From assembly GCA_002684575.1 (NCBI GenBank), contig NYVP01000126.1:1-7346 (forward strand): a DNA stretch of 7,346 nt, written 5' to 3'. Under the pieces are notes generated by a model. The model was not told the origin of the DNA and did no database searches. It saw only the letters and a list, made by a program, of their open reading frames with translations. Below, one piece after another: positions 6,504-7,346 of the stretch. Origin of the DNA: Verrucomicrobiales bacterium (GTDB lineage Bacteria > Verrucomicrobiota > Verrucomicrobiia > Verrucomicrobiales > DEV007). Within the stretch, counting starts at the first letter, position 1. Every line of letters starts with the position of its first letter. A program made the position numbers and the translations under genes.

Positions 6504-7346
6504 CTATTTTGATCCAATACAATAGAGATAATTTTCGCCTCTCAGGAAAAGATAATTTCCTGCAATAGCCGCCGATGCACTGAATGAATCCTCAAGTTTA
6601 TTAAAGGCCACAGGCTTAGGCTCATCCTCATGACTGATGACAATCGTTAGTCCTTCTCTTGAGGTTATATAAATATGATTTGATGCGGCTACAGGAGAGG
6701 AATAAATTTCTCTTAGCGAGTCAATTCTGAAGGGGCCAGACTTGGTTTTTCCTGACTCTGCATGAGTCACAGATAGTATCCCCTGATAGTGACTTAGATA
6801 GTAGAGTGTTCCTTTATAGAGCAAAGGAGACGGAACGTAAGGGGTTCGTTTATTGGTAGTCCACATAACATGGTTAGTGTCCGTAATGTCTCCTTTGGCT
6901 CCGTTGAGATTAATTGCAATTAGAGCCCTTTTATCATAACTACAGCCGAGATATACTTTACCATTTTCTGATACAGGTGAGGCGACAACGTTATTTGACA
7001 TGCCTGAACATTCCCAAATGGTTCTTCCGTCCTTGAGATTATATCCCCTAATTCTGTCAGTGGCACTAATGATTACTTGGCTTGTGTTATCAACTTCAAC
7101 GATGAGGGGGCTTGACCACGATGTGACTTCTTTTCTTTCAACTTTCCAAAGGTTTTCACCTGTTAACTTATTCAACGCATAGATAGCTGATTGTTTTTCG
7201 TGGTCCCAATTGATAATGAGTGTATTACCTTTCAATGCAGGTGAAGAGCCTTCTCCATGGCCATGCTTAGTTGCCATTGTCCCAAAGTCTCTTTTCCAAA
7301 TAATTTTTCCAGTTTTACAATCTATTGAAAAAAGACCATGAGATCC
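6504..7346 (-). CDS. PQQ-type beta-propeller repeat protein (BamB-like fold), C-terminal 280 residues
   Basis: The frame is open to the right edge (first visible codon at 7346-7344) and ends in TAG at 6506-6504. Repeated blades carry the PQQ-like pattern of a hydrophobic strand, then A-L-N/D-x-x-T-G-x-x-x-W. Clear copies are LFSIDCKTGKIIW (visible residues 5-17), IYALNKLTGENLW (55-67) and GYNLKDGRTIW (101-111). Later blades lose the tryptophan but keep SP-plus-strand openings: ASPV (122-125), PSPLLYKGTLYYL (172-184) and YSSPVAASNHIYI (215-227). The protein closes on LYCIGSK. This matches the large family of PQQ-binding-like beta-propeller proteins common in Planctomycetota, Verrucomicrobiota and Acidobacteriota, which are usually exported. 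True PQQ cofactor binding is not implied, and no dehydrogenase domain is visible. The function is unknown; family members often sit in the periplasm as scaffolds. The ATG at 7277 is internal, because the blade pattern continues upstream of it. Confidence 0.87.
   Translation of the reverse strand, partial: GSHGLFSIDCKTGKIIWKRDFGTMATKHGHGEGSSPALKGNTLIINWDHEKQSAIYALNKLTGENLWKVERKEVTSWSSPLIVEVDNTSQVIISATDRIRGYNLKDGRTIWECSGMSNNVVASPVSENGKVYLGCSYDKRALIAINLNGAKGDITDTNHVMWTTNKRTPYVPSPLLYKGTLYYLSHYQGILSVTHAESGKTKSGPFRIDSLREIYSSPVAASNHIYITSREGLTIVISHEDEPKPVAFNKLEDSFSASAAIAGNYLFLRGENYLYCIGSK

Noticed and set aside
7275..7277. ATG at 7277 as the start of the propeller gene
   Set aside because: The 23 residues before it, up to the window edge, contain a clear PQQ-type blade ending (DCKTGKIIW), so the gene continues beyond the window.

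Overview
The window looks like a fragment of a heterotrophic bacterium of the Planctomycetota-Verrucomicrobiota-Lentisphaerota type, most likely an AT-rich aquatic Verrucomicrobiota. This is an inference from protein style: a LamG-domain protein with a characteristic C-terminal beta module, a huge exported protein carrying WWKVSSE-type modules, a PQQ-repeat beta-propeller and a TIM-barrel sugar-isomerase-like protein. No rRNA, tRNA or other phylogenetic marker is present.

Layout. (1) Positions 1-446, plus strand: the 3' end of a LamG-type surface or secreted protein, closed by a strong intrinsic terminator at 472-508. (2) Positions 581-5233, plus strand (possible TTG start at 545): one gene for an exported protein of about 1550 residues. 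It has a signal peptide, a propeptide, a lysyl-endopeptidase-like S1 protease, a Calx-beta domain, four alternating pairs of Ig-like and WWKVSSE modules, and a C-terminal beta domain. (3) Positions 5353-6369, minus strand, convergent with the protease: a TIM-barrel protein of the xylose isomerase-like superfamily. (4) Positions 6504-7346, minus strand, running off the right edge: the C-terminal part of a PQQ-type beta-propeller protein. The gaps are all short (about 120-135 bases). They hold a strong terminator, a weak terminator candidate and one 15-base palindrome upstream of the TIM-barrel gene.

How the genes relate. Nothing ties them into one pathway. The protease is set apart by a terminator on its left and a convergent gene on its right, so it is probably transcribed alone. 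The two minus-strand genes are co-oriented but 134 bases apart. The common theme is extracellular polymer handling: a lectin-fold protein, a protease with multiple likely binding modules, and a possible sugar-metabolising enzyme. The main object of interest is the modular protease: its catalytic triad, six cysteines and S1 aspartate match Achromobacter protease I, but two residues known to tune that enzyme are not conserved, and its repeat array is little described.
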